Source: Chamaecrista fasciculata
Taxonomy: Eukaryota; Streptophyta; Magnoliopsida; Fabales; Fabaceae
DNA length: 64,000 nt
Direction of reading: 5' to 3'
Assembly (NCBI GenBank): GCA_003254925.1
Contig: QANZ01029234.1
Span: forward strand, 28,689 to 92,688
Part shown: positions 24,259 to 43,877 of the stretch, in pieces
How positions within the stretch are numbered: the stretch's first letter is position 1
How the letters are laid out: each line of letters starts with the position of its first letter
Translations under genes and position numbers: made by a program
Notes under the pieces: model-generated
The model's database searches: none
Seen by the model: only the letters and a program-made list of their open reading frames with translations
Told to the model about the DNA's origin: nothing

Positions 24259-27200
24259 TCACTGAACGTAGACGTCGGTACTCGTTTCGATGAGGGAAGC
24301 TGCAGGATCTCGATACAAGATTAAGTTTCCTATTGGATCTCTGACACTATGACCCAGAATAAGAGGATCTATCATGAATCTGCATGCTGGTGTCTCTGAA
24401 TCCATTCTAGCACCAAAATAATTTAAGTGGTCCAAAATACTATTCCCGTTCACTGACCTGCATAACCAAATGAATTTTCATCAACATTCCAATTAAAACT
24501 AGGAAAAAAAATTGTGTAAGTTTATCTATATCTTTGTCATAAGTTCTTCCTATCATAAGCTTTATTTATATTCTCTCTCTTCTATGATTGGTCATATAAA
24601 AAACATTTTTTAAATTCTCTCTCTATTATTAGTTGTGTAAGAAGATTGTCTCGTGTTTTTTTATACTGTTGATCTTCAGGCAGAGATATATGATATATAT
24701 ATGTAAAATGGCTAGAACCGCCCTCTACCAGTCCATCATACACCAACACAAGGGAACAGAAGCAAAAGATTTTACAAATTCAACAATTTCAGTGACATAA
24801 TGAGAAAACAGAATGGCTTACCTGCAACAAGAAGGATCTTCACCAGATCCATCACAAATTTGCTCACCTCTATAGACAAGACTTCCAAATCTCTTACTAT
24901 AAAGCCACACCTGAAGTCCAGAATAATTTCTCAATTTTATAAATTGGCAAACAAAGTACAAAAGAAATATTACTTTGTACAGTACAGATAGCAAATAAAC
25001 AGATTGAGCTGGCATATAAAAGATATTATGAGTTTAGAAACCAGAAGCTATCTCACTGCTGGACTTACACAGTAAATTTGATATAAGTCACACTAATATA
25101 TGAAGAAAATAATAATTTTCACTACCAATCAGCACACAACAATAAGCTCATGGGATAGACAATGGTGCAGCAAGTGGAAACTCTTAAAAATGTTTGAGGA
25201 ACAAGCAAGAGCTTACTATCAACATCAAAAAGTAATCCCACCACACCCCCAGCGAACACAAAGGAACAGAAATAAATATTAACCACAAAATTAGGGTGTC
25301 AGAGAAAATGCCATAAATGAAGGAGATAGGACATATATTGTATCAGACGATAAAAATAAAGGAGCCAAAGTTTTTATCAGTAAAGTGATTTGGTTAAAAT
25401 TAATGTATTAATATTTTAAGCAATACATATTCATAATTTCTACTAAAATTTCTAATATCCACTAAAGAATACGGCATGTGAGTTACTCATTCAAAATATT
25501 TGATATTACCATAGAAAAGCACAGACTTGTTTCAACTCAAGGATCATATCACAGGTTTAATAGACATTTATCCCTTTAATATGCAATAGCTTACCTCTCT
25601 TGGGAAATGGTGGTACGTCTTGCGTGGGAAATAGGAAAAAAATGGAGGCAAATGGGGAACCATATCATGCTCATTTGTTACTCGGATTGTCGCTGGAACA
25701 TTTTCGCTATAGAAAGATGCAAAAACAGCATTGCCAATACGAGGTTGTCCAAATGTCATAACCTGAATGTTCTGGGCATTTTCATTGACCTGTAAACATG
25801 GAAAAGAAAAACAAGTAAACTATTCCATCTTCACAAAATTGGACCACCATGAAAATGCTCCAGGAAAAACATAGCAATTCCTTCTATATATTGAGTTCCC
25901 ATTTCTGTACCCCGAGGCCTTCTTCTCCTTCTCTTTCCTTCTAGAGTATGTGTTTGGACCTGTACTCTTGGGCCCACTTTCATGGGCCAGCCTGGGCTTC
26001 CTTTTATAAGTCTTAATGCTGCTAGGTCCATCATTCTTACTTCTCAGTTTTACTTCAATCCTTATACTACGTCCATTTCTTAATTAATGTGTAATATACT
26101 ACAGATAAACTCAATATACAAACGAATATAATATGCCAATAAGTATAAGGGATTGAACTTGTTTCCCTCATCTTTTGGTTCATGAGGACTGGCAAAAACA
26201 TGAAAACTATTAAGCTTATCATGCAGAAAATTCTAGATTAGGCATACAAAGGAATCAAGGAGAGGTTGAAGCCATAAAACCAGCATTGTATAATGCCTAA
26301 TCACATCAAGAATCCGAAATTACAATTACCGCTAAATCAAGTCCACAAAAGGCAGCCATTGCCCCTCCCATTGAGTGCCCTGTCACTATAATTTGGATAT
26401 CTCCATAAAACTCCTTTGCTCTTCTAACAGCATCTAAAATTGCAGGACGAATAGTTGTATTGTGGTATGCATAATAAAATCCGTGGTGTACCTGAAGCAA
26501 ATGATAATAATATATCAGAAATGGCACTCTACACTTCAAAGCATAAATTGAAATCAAAGTTTTGGAGGTACACACCATTGCATCAGGCATGCCTGGATAA
26601 TTTAAATCAAGCTGCTTCCAAAATAAGTCTTCAATCCAGTTCTGTAAGCTGTATAAAATCGATCACCAAACAATTGAGTGGCCCAAAGTATGCCTAACTT
26701 AGTAAAAGATTGATATTATTCAAACATGTTTGTTTCTTTTATACAAACAAACATGTTTGTATTAGGTTGACATTGCTTTCCCTCTGGAGTTCTAGAAACA
26801 AAAAATTTATACCAGGAAGAAAAATCACCTGTGTTCTTGAGTTCCTCTGAATGCAATGATAATGGCATTAGGGTCCTGTGCTACTCCAACAAAGCCCTAA
26901 AACAGGAAGTCATAATAAGAACAGATACACAGATAAAATGTATCCATTAGAACTATCACAACAAGAATGTTAGGAGAAGATAGAAGAATATAAAGAGAAC
27001 AAATAAACTCTAGAATTGAATTTATAGTGGAGTTTTTGTGAGGAGAGTGCACCTGTAAGCAATGCTTAACATCGACAACTAACTCTATAACTTCAAATCC
27101 CTGGTCATTTAAAGATTTTTAGACCAACAATTTGGAAAAAAGTGCCAATCTAGCATGATACGAAATTGTTATGATCCAAAGCTCACTTCGAAACTTAGAT

Positions 27201-28397
27201 AAACATTTCACACAATATTTACATTCTAAGCACCTTGGTAAAACCACCACATCTGGAGCATGTCCAAGTAAAAAGTTCAGTCAAATCTGACATGTATACC
27301 TGCAAGAAGCCAAGAACAAAACACTTCAATCCTCAAAAACATTTAATACAAAACTCCTAGAAAGTTTTATTTTTTACCTTTACAAACAACCAATGCATGC
27401 AAAGCAATTTTAGGAAAGTAAAGTGGATTAAAATCAGGCTAAATTGACACGCTTCACCCTAAGCTGACCTATATTGGGCCATAACCTGACTAACATTGCA
27501 AATCCATCAGGATCAGCTTCTCAATATTTTCTTTTTGACCATTATCTTGTGAGATTGTCTCTTCATTATTAATTAGACAGTTTAATTGCTCAAAAGCAAC
27601 ACGATTTCCTTTTTCTCATTGTTCAACAGGAAGCCCTCAACTTGATTTGAATTTTGAACCTATAATCTCTATGTAAACTACCACCCACTCCAACCATCTG
27701 AGATCAAGTGGCACAGCATGAATAAATAAACTGGAATGGTTTGCATGGATAGCGATGAACTCTCTAATCTACAATGCCCAAAGAAAATATGTAAAATTCA
27801 AGGAACTGACCGCAGAAGCATATTCCACTAATATTGTAGCAAGGGTATGATTGTACAAGTGATGTTGAATTTTCTGCTTAGCTTTGAGTTCTGCGAATGG
27901 AAAAATTAAACAATATCAGAACGTAAATGCAAACTTCTTATACTTGCACAATTGTCTTTCACTCTTTCTGGCGTCCATGTGCCAAAAAAGTGGAAGAAGG
28001 CATATCTATGCATCTGCCAAGACAATTTCTAAGAGAACTAATAAACTTGCTCAGCTACATTAGTACAATAAAACTAGGTACTTCAATCTCCTTGAAGTTC
28101 TAAGCAAAAAGTGCCTTTTCTCCATAGCCACATAACAACATACCTCTAATGGATAGATGCAAAATTATCAACAGTAACCAAGTAAATTCAATAAAATATG
28201 ATTCAGAAGGATGCCGTCAGGCCGATCATAAATAGATGCAGAAAGGAAGACTTGATGTACAAGGAATTCATAAATTAAAGAAAAAAGGGACGATGTGTGT
28301 ACTGCAATAATGTTAAAATTCCACCCCTACCTCTACCATTCGAAAATGCGAGCAAACATAAACAGGTGATCAACAATAACCACGAAGTCTTCCCCAT
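24259..28397 (-). CDS. Class 3 (alpha/beta-hydrolase) lipase with signal peptide
   Basis: Ten exons (28337-28397, 27811-27890, 27234-27299, 27053-27100, 26829-26896, 26576-26648, 26330-26491, 25595-25789, 24822-24910, 24259-24457) join in phase to 346 residues. Residues 1-20 form a hydrophobic signal peptide, so the protein should enter the secretory pathway. The lipase-3 fold carries the nucleophile Ser172 in 'VTGHSMGGAMAAFCGLDLA', the acid Asp228 in 'VTNEHDMVPHLPP' and the base His247 in 'TYHHFPREVW'. The oxyanion region is 'IIIAFRGTQEHS'. A Cys-rich stretch 'GEQICDGSGEDPSCCR' precedes the end. These enzymes hydrolyse acylglycerols; the substrate here is unknown. Position beside MIEL1 and the ISWI gene matches At5g18630/At5g18640. 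Arabidopsis has two tandem lipases there and this window has one. Confidence 0.95.
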
Positions 28398-28893
28398 ACT
28401 CTGCGGTAACCAAAGGAAGAAAACATCGTAAATGCGATAAGCATAATATTGATTAATTTCAAAATGAAAAACACCGACAATGAAAATCGAATCAAATAAA
28501 CGAAACAATTGATTAGAATAAACATGCAAAACCTAATTGTATAGTGAAATTGATCGCCGACGCCGACTGGAAAATTCCTCCTCCGTCTGCGACGGCCTTG
28601 TGTGTGTGTGCGTGAACGTGAGCAAGAAAATCTATGGACAAAGAAAATCAAGTTTCTCAAGTGAGGACAATTATTGGGGAAAAAAAAAAAAGCAAGAAAG
28701 TCAAGAGAGGTAAAGATGAAGAAATCAGAATGACTATAAATCAGAACAAAACGACGTCGCCTAGCTTAGCTTCCTTCGAATCAAATTGGAATCTAGTTCG
28801 AATAAATTCTCTACAGAGTACACAGCTTTTTGTTTTTTGGTTTTTGGTCAAAAAATTTAATTTTAATATAAAATATTACAAAATAAATAATAT
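28398..28893 (-). promoter_or_regulatory. Leader and promoter region of the lipase gene
   Basis: It is AT-rich with a GC-richer patch at 28555-28600 just upstream of the ATG, where a 5' UTR is expected. No TATA box is certain. TIR elements begin at 28894, so the native promoter is short. Confidence 0.4.
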
Positions 28894-28940
28894 AATAGTC
28901 AAAACCTCATTTTGGTCCTCGAACTATAAGATAAATTTTA
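28894..28940. mobile_element. Left part of the element family at 20755, split by an insertion
   Basis: It starts 'aaaacctcattttggtcctc' like the left end at 20755, and is broken at 28940 by the element 28941-29807. After that element the text resumes at 29808 with 'taaattctattttggtcttc'. Confidence 0.6.
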
Positions 28941-29807
28941 GGCAAAAACACTAATTTCGTCTCCAAATTTTATATCTATTGTCAATTTTGTAGACAATAT
29001 TTTTTTACTGTCAATTTTGTTACTAATGTTTTACATTTTGGTCAATTTTATCATTTGTTCTTAGTTTAGCCAAATATTAACAATAAAATTTATGTGGCTA
29101 ATGATATATAATATAAAATTAATAAAAAAAGAAATTTTGTTTTTTGGTAATAAATGACAAAGCACAAAGCTAAGAACTAACTAAGCAAGAAATTGACCAA
29201 AATGTAAAACATTGGAGACGAAATTAACTGCAAAAAAGACTGGAGACGAAATTAACAATTGGTGTAAAGTTTAGGACGGAATTAATACAAAAAATTTAAT
29301 TTTGTATTAATATCTATTGTCAATTTTGTAGACAATATTTTTTTACTGTTAATTTTGTTCCTAATGTTTTACATTTTAGTCAATTTTATCATTTGTTCTT
29401 AGTCTAGCCAAATATTAACAATAAAATTTTTGTGGCTAATGATATATAATATAAAATTAATAAAAAAAAATTTGTTTTTTGGTAATAAATGACAAAGCAC
29501 AAAGCTAAGAACTAACTAAGCAAGTAAAACAGACTCCGCTTATATCAGCAACACAACGTGTTACGTAGTCTGGAGAACAGCTACTATACTCGACGATTCG
29601 TTTAGGCAAAGTGTGGGCATGATTTGCGAACCAATCCGCAACATTATTAGCTTCCTTGAAGATATGTGAAACTTGACAGCTCCAATCTTCAGTAGAAATT
29701 ATGTGTTTGATGCGATTTACTAATCCAATAAAAAAAGAAATTTAAATCCTAATTTAGATTGAAAAACAAGATGGTGTAAAGTTTAGAACGAAATTAATAC
29801 TTTTGCC
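28941..29807. mobile_element. 867-bp TIR element with inner duplication and an RNase H insert
   Basis: The ends are 'ggcaaaaacactaatttcgt' and 'acgaaattaatacttttgcc'. The flanks TAAATTTTA (28932-28940) and TAAATTCTA (29808-29816) are a 9-bp target duplication with one change. It is an enlarged relative of the 378-bp element at 15842. A 215-219 bp inner block is present twice (28971-29189 and 29309-29523), and a piece of RNase H gene follows. Confidence 0.8.
29524..29729 (-). pseudogene. RNase H-like domain, C-terminal fragment
   Basis: The minus strand reads 'IGLVNRIKHIISTEDWSCQV' then SHIFKEANNVADWFANHAHTL. This is the last part of the plant RNase H-like (RVT_3) domain, including its HxxxEAN..AD motif with the final catalytic Asp. 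It lacks the domain's N-terminal acids and lies inside a TIR element, so it is a captured or inserted scrap. With 12142-12366 the window holds two different, non-overlapping parts of this domain type. Confidence 0.8.
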
Positions 29808-30054
29808 TAAATTCTATTTTGGTCTTCAGACTTTTTTTTTGTTATAGTCCTCAAATTTTTTTCTTTTGCTCTAGTGTTAGTTTAAAATGTAATTTTGTCT
29901 CATTTTTGTTGCTCTAGTGTTAGTTTGGGACGAAAATGTATTTTTTTTCTTTACCCGATTCTCTATTGTCAATTTTTGTAAAAGAAAATATTAACCACAA
30001 ATTTATTTCTAATTTGTAACTTAAAAAAATAAATTATTACTTTAGTTTTTTTAA

Positions 30055-30328
30055 GGCCAGAGTCCTATTTTGGTCCTTCAATTATGCTCAATGTTCCAAA
30101 TTGATCCTTCAGTTATTTTTCGTTCCATATTGGTCCCTCAATTCTCCAAAACTTGGCACAGTTGGTCCCTCAAACGTTTTTCATCCATTTTTCCGTTAAA
30201 AAAAGAAAAATTGATTTTTAACTCCTAAAAGTTTTAATTTTTGCATTAAGGACATTTTTCTCTATAATAGAACCAACATGCAAGAAAGAAGAAATAATTG
30301 AGGAGTTTTATTTATTTCACAAAAAAGA

Positions 30329-30400
<72 letters not shown>

Positions 30401-30734
30401 ACAAAAAATAATCAAAGTTGATAGACACTATAATATTTTAAATTCATATATTCGGTAAAGAAAACGAAATTGGGTACTTTCCAAACCGATCGACGATAAC
30501 GAGAAGGAATGTGTCGACGGAGGATCCAACGAAGGCGAAATGGAAATTATTCATGGAGAAGCCGAAGGTGGCGCTGCTGAGGTGCTTCTCCATGAATAAT
30601 TCCCATTTCGCCTTTCTTCGGCACATTCGTTCTTTTTACCGTCGGCCGGTTCGGAAAGTACCCAATTTTGTTTTCTTTACCGAATATATGAATTTAAAAT
30701 ATTATAATGTATATCAACTTTGATTACTTTTTGT

Positions 30735-30785
<51 letters not shown>

Positions 30786-31119
30786 TTTGTGTGAAATAAA
30801 TAAAACCCCTAAATTATTTCTTCTTTGTTACATTTTGGTTCTATTATAGAGAAAAATGTCCTTAATGTAAAAATTAAAACTTTTAGGAGTTAAAAGTTAA
30901 TTTTGTCTTTTTTTTTAACAGAAAAATGGATGGAAAACGTTTGAGGGACCAATTGTGTCAAGTTTTGAAAAACTGAGAGACCAATATGGAACGAAAAGTA
31001 ACTTAGGGACCAATTTGGAACATTGAGCATAACTGAGGGACCAATATAGAATGAAAAATAATCGAGGGACTAATTTGAAACATTAAGCATAATTGAGAGA
31101 CCAAAATAGAAATTTGACC
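30055..31119. mobile_element. 1.07-kb foldback element with CT/GA arms and a hairpin core
   Basis: Perfect 9-bp copies of TTTTTTTAA flank it (30046-30054 and 31120-31128). The two halves are inverse copies: TIR text 'tattttggtcc', a CT run (30333-30396) facing a GA run (30737-30780), then unique arms that meet in a tight stem. The core stem 30533-30562 pairs with 30584-30613 with a single mismatch around a 21-nt loop. The centre is GC-richer than the arms. No transposase. The half copy at 3206 belongs to this family. Confidence 0.9.
30333..30396 (+). repeat. (CT)n microsatellite
   Basis: About 32 uninterrupted CT units in the left arm of the foldback. The facing GA run at 30737-30780 is shorter, so the arms have changed length independently. 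Confidence 0.95.
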
Positions 31120-31203
31120 TTTTTTTAATAACAATAATAATAAAAGCATGAGCCCATGGTCCATATGGGTCGTCCAAAAGTCCAAAAAAAAATTTTCATG
31201 TAA

Positions 31204-31239
31204 GCGGGAAAATGCCATTTCCGTATCCATGGCGGGAAA
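31204..31239 (+). promoter_or_regulatory. Two E2F-type sites
   Basis: 'gcgggaaaa' (31204-31212) and 'ggcgggaaa' (31231-31239) both match the E2F consensus TTTSSCGC on the minus strand. They lie 27 bp apart and about 80 bp upstream of a TATA-like 'tataaaaata' (31311-31320). They sit between two foldback elements, 1.4 kb before the ISWI ATG. Whether they drive the ISWI gene is an inference. Confidence 0.45.
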
Positions 31240-31471
31240 TCGTCATTTCGCATCCCCTTCTTCTTATAACGCCCTCTAACCGCACATTTTAACTTTCTCA
31301 ATCTGACGGTTATAAAAATACCCACAAAATCTATTAAGGATTGACCCCTCATTGTGTGTTGTGTTAGATGTCCAATATTGATACATCATAAATTTAAGTT
31401 TTAAAATATAAAATTAATTTCTTATAATTTTAACTTGATAAATAATAAAAAAATAATAATAATAAAAAATA

Positions 31472-32459
31472 GGCTTAAGTGCACTTTTAGTCTTGTAACT
31501 TTGACAAAGGTTTCGATTTGGTCCCATAACTATTTTTGTTGCAATTTTGGTCCCATAACTTTGACAAAAGTTTCGATTTAGTCTCATAACTATTTTTGTT
31601 GCAATTTTGGTCCCATAACTTCTCAAAAGGTGCCACCGTTAGTCCCATGCTTAATTCCATCCATGTTTAGCCGTTAAATATGACGTGGCACAGTGAGTTG
31701 GATCATGATGTGGCAAAGTATAATGAGATGGACTTAAAAAGAACCTGTATGCAACATATTATAACATTTTAATATTAGAAACACAAAAAAAACCAAGGGC
31801 CATTATGAAGTTTTCACACTCTCTTCTTCATCTTCTTCAACTTCCTTCCCACCACATACGCCGCCATCTTTTTCTTCATCTATTGGCGCCGACGGTATCG
31901 GTGTCGGAAGTAAGTGGCGTCGACAGTAATGGCGCTGAAAGCAAGTGGCGTCGGCGGTAATGGTGCCGGAAGTAAGTGGCACCGACGGTAACGGTGCCGA
32001 AAGCAAGTGGCGCCGACAGTAATGGTGGGAAGAGATGAAGAGATGAAGAAGAAGAAAAAGACGGCGGCGTCTGTGGTGGGAAGGAAGTTGAAGAAGAAGA
32101 TGAAGAAGAGAGTGTGAAAACTTCATAATGGCCCATGGTTTTTTTTGTGTTCCTGCTATTGAAATGTTATAATATGTTGCATACAGGTTTTTTTTAAGTC
32201 CATCTCATCCTACTTTACCACATCATGATCCAACTCACTGTGCCACGTCATATTTAACGACTAAACATGGATGGAATTAAGCATGAGACTAACGGTGGCA
32301 CCTTTTGAGAAGTTATGGGACCAAAATTGCAACAAAAATAGTTATGGGACCAAATTGAAACCTTTGTCAAAGTTATGGGATCAAAATTGCAACAAAAAAA
32401 GTTATGGGATCAAATCGAAACCTTTGTCAAAGTTATGGGACCAAAAGTGCACTTAAGCC
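31472..32459. mobile_element. 0.99-kb foldback element with a minisatellite core
   Basis: The ends ggcttaagtgcac and gtgcacttaagcc are perfect inverses. The flanks TAAAAAATA and TAAAAATTA form a 9-bp target duplication with one change. Arms of about 400 bp pair closely, including a GC-rich stretch near the core. The loop is a 31-bp minisatellite (31883-32028). It lies just upstream of the ISWI gene. Confidence 0.85.
31883..32028 (+). repeat. 31-bp minisatellite, about 4.7 units
   Basis: Units start at 31883, 31914, 31945, 31976 and 32007. Each begins gtggcg(t/c)cg(a/g)c and ends gaaag(c/t)aa. The repeat is GC-rich, unlike its surroundings, and forms the loop of the foldback. Confidence 0.9.
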
Positions 32460-32510
32460 TAAAAATTAATAACATATAAATATTTCATCAAAATTTATAA
32501 ATTCTAAATT

Positions 32511-32523
32511 ATTTATATATATT
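32511..32523 (+). promoter_or_regulatory. Probable TATA box of the ISWI gene
   Basis: 'atttatatatatt' is followed by a CT-rich leader of about 130 bp that runs into the ATG at 32671. It lies only about 50 bp after the right end of the foldback element. Confidence 0.5.
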
Positions 32524-32670
32524 TCAGGCTTCGTACGACAAAACCCTTCACTTTCCAACTTTATTCATATTTCACACTCCTCTTCCTACCACCTACACCG
32601 TTCGCATTTCACCTGTATTCCTCTCTCTTCTTCTCCTTCTTCCTCCTAAACCCTTGATTCTCTGAACCAC

Positions 32671-41077
<8,407 letters not shown>

Positions 41078-41253
41078 ATAGACAACGCGGGCCTCAAATT
41101 ATTTTGATATATATAGGAAAGATTGATTTCCCAATGCTTGGTGCTGATTTTGGTGTGACTGACCAAGTTGATATGAGAAATCGATTGACAAACTCCTTGT
41201 TCTTTTGATGCAGAGAGGCTTTAGCCTTTAGGTATGATTGATAGATATTTTGT

Positions 41254-41460
41254 AGAGTAAATTATCAATTTGGTCCCTAAAAGATCATCGACTTGACAAT
41301 TTAGTTTTTGAAAGATTGAAATATATAATTTAGTTCCTGAAAGATCATAACAGTATACTTATTAGTCCTTTTTAGGATTAAATAGTATATTGTTTTAATC
41401 TTTTAAGAATTGAGTTGTTAGTTTAGTGACCTTTTAAGGATCAAGTTGTTAATATACTCT
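41254..41460. mobile_element. Short TIR element (AGAGTAAA family) after the ISWI gene
   Basis: The ends 'agagtaaattatcaatttgg' and 'tcaagttgttaatatactct' are inverted. It starts about 180 bp after the ISWI stop, so it may lie in or close to the 3' UTR. Confidence 0.65.
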
Positions 41461-41663
41461 AATTTGTAAGAGAGTAGATAGGTAAGTAGGATTAATATGT
41501 AATAGAATATCGCGAATTTGTAAATCTACTTACAACCCCCTTAGATTGCATCTTGCATTTGTATTTTAACAGCCTATGCAATCAATATATACTTACACTG
41601 TCCTCTCCAAAATTATCTTTCATGCTTTTAATTGATCGTATTAAATTTTGGAGTGTCCTCCAA

Positions 41664-41717
41664 TTTTTTTTTTTTTTTTTTCATATTNNNNNNTTTTTTT
41701 TTTTTTTTTTTCATATT
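41664..41717. other. Assembly gap (6 N) between identical flanks
   Basis: Six N at 41688-41693 separate two copies of a long T run followed by TCATATT. The match right up to the gap suggests that overlapping contig ends were placed side by side and not merged. Confidence 0.8.
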
Positions 41718-41934
41718 GTGGTAACAGTAGCGATTGTGTTTTTTTTTTTTTGAGTGAAAGTACAACAGAGCTTAGAATTATCACTAAGGAACAAGATCAC
41801 TTTTGTATTAGACAAAGATGATCTTGTTGGGAGGGTTTGAAAGATTGAAAATATCCTGAATTAAGATGGTACTATGAACTCCAACTGCCAGGATATTGGT
41901 CTTCAAGATTGTTTGAGGTTATTTATATATTTAT

Positions 41935-42536
41935 CAGTGTTGTCAGAACCGGATCGGACCGGACGGTCCGATCGCCAACCGAATGTGAAAGCGAGTGGGT
42001 TCGACCAAAAAAATAAATTGTCGGTTGGATCGGATTGAACCGGTTTTAACCGGACAAAACCGGCAAACCGGGGGTCCAACTGCTGGACCGAACCGGTGGT
42101 CCAACTAGTTTTTTTTTTTTTTGGCTTATGGTCTCTAAATATTCTCTTATTTGGTCATCTTCCTCTATTTTTTGTTGAACTTGAAATTTGAGGGTCGAAA
42201 TGTTGAATTTAATTAATTATTATGAATTTATGACTTATTAGATCTTGTTTAGGATGCATTGAGTCCATTCATTTGCTTGAAAAAATACATTTAATCTATA
42301 ATCTCTAGTAGTAGAGAGAAAAATTATATTATTTAAATGAAGAAATGTATTTAGTAATAAATTAAATGCATCACTTAAACTACAAACAAAAAATATAGAG
42401 TATTTATATTTAATATATTAAAAATAATTATTTATTGGGTCATCCGATCCGATCGACGGTTCAACTGATTGAACCAATCAGACCGTGAACCGAATACTTA
42501 TCCGAATCTCTATCCGGTTCGGTTCTCACAACACTA
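41935..42536. mobile_element. hAT-like MITE (CAGTGTTG family), copy 1
   Basis: The ends are 'cagtgttgtcagaaccgg' and 'ccggttcggttctcacaaca' followed by cta, packed with CCGGTT and GGACCG motifs. An inner AT stretch (42370-42440) is the inverse of 53828-53870 in copy 2, so the two are the same family in opposite orientation. The target duplication is degraded here. Confidence 0.75.
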
Positions 42537-43582
42537 ATTTATATATTGTGTAATTGCTTAAAGTGCCATTTGTTTTCAAATTATTCTTGTTATACTAAAT
42601 CATTGAGTGACTACCAATGTGAAATTAGTTCAAATAATAAGGGATGAGTATGAGTTAATCAGAGAAAGTTTTCAAAACATGAGGAAAAATTTGATTTTTT
42701 TAATTTTATACTTTCAATAATTTAGTTTTGATTAATGAAAATATATTTTTAAATTTTTCAATAATTATAAATGTCAAGTATTTAGTTTTTAGAGTCTTTG
42801 TTGTTGCTTAAATGAATGACATGACTATTGAATATATATCATCACATATTAATACTAAATGAACAAAAAGGATAATTTCACCATCAATTTTTATTTCAAA
42901 AACACCGAACTAATGTTAATTTTTTTACTTTCTCATTCTTCAAATGAGTTATAAATATAAAAGAACAATGAGTCTCAACTTCAATCTCATTATTCTTATC
43001 AAAATGATGTTTCAGTTTAAGTTTTTATGTTTGATTTTTCAATTAATTAAGATGTTACAATAACATTTAACAAAATCATATTAACAATTAATACTCAAAT
43101 AATCATGCTTAAAAATTAAATAAAATAATTAACAGTTGCAAAAAAATTAAAGATCAAATCATGTATTTTTCTTTTTTAAAAACTAAACCGTTGATTGAAT
43201 ACAAATTGGGAGACATTTTCTATTAAAAAAAAATCATTTGAGACAATTATCAAGGTGAATATGAGTGATACTACATTATTCAGGGATTTTGCTTACCGTG
43301 TACAGCACATGTCAATTCTATTCAAGCAATTGATTGTCCATAGCAATTTAATACAAGTCAAAATTGCATGTGCTTGTGTGCCTGCCTTTAAGAGATGACA
43401 CAAACAATATAATATAATATATAATAAACCCTTTTTTTTTTTCCTTTTGTATTAGCCGAAAACACGAGTCTCAGACATAAACAGATACTGTACGACTATA
43501 TGTAACATCCATCATCAATGACACCCACACACCAAATCCACTATGCTCCCTCATTCACAAGCAATATGAGGATGCAAAAATT

Positions 43583-43625
<43 letters not shown>

Positions 43626-43877
43626 CCTAATTGAAATCCTTACTAAATAGATAATCTTGTTTACATTTAAATCCCCACTAACCAACCCCCCCATCTTTCT
43701 CAACTCTTTTCTTCATCACATGATGAAAAAAACCAAGACATTAAAGGATGATGATGATGATGACCCCCTTTAAGTCTTTTCTTGTGACTCAATCATACAT
43801 GTTTTTGCTTCAAAGATGAATGACAAAGCAAAATGAATTGGTGTTTGTTTCTTTCTTGTGCTGCAATGTATTTCATT
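42537..43877. other. Intergenic DNA between the ISWI and PBL27 genes
   Basis: It is AT-rich. The right part, with a CT microsatellite at 43588-43621, probably includes the PBL27 3' UTR. No gene is supported. Confidence 0.5.

Noticed and set aside
25831-26034. Frame within the lipase gene reading 'GSPGWPMKVGPRVQVQTHTL'
   Set aside because: It sits in the intron between exons 7 and 8 and is not needed for the lipase frame. It may be a repeat scrap, but I recognise no family.
31803-32136. Ser/His/Pro-rich frames over the foldback core
   Set aside because: They are translations of the 31-bp minisatellite and GA-rich arms. Both strands give similar nonsense because the arms are inverted.
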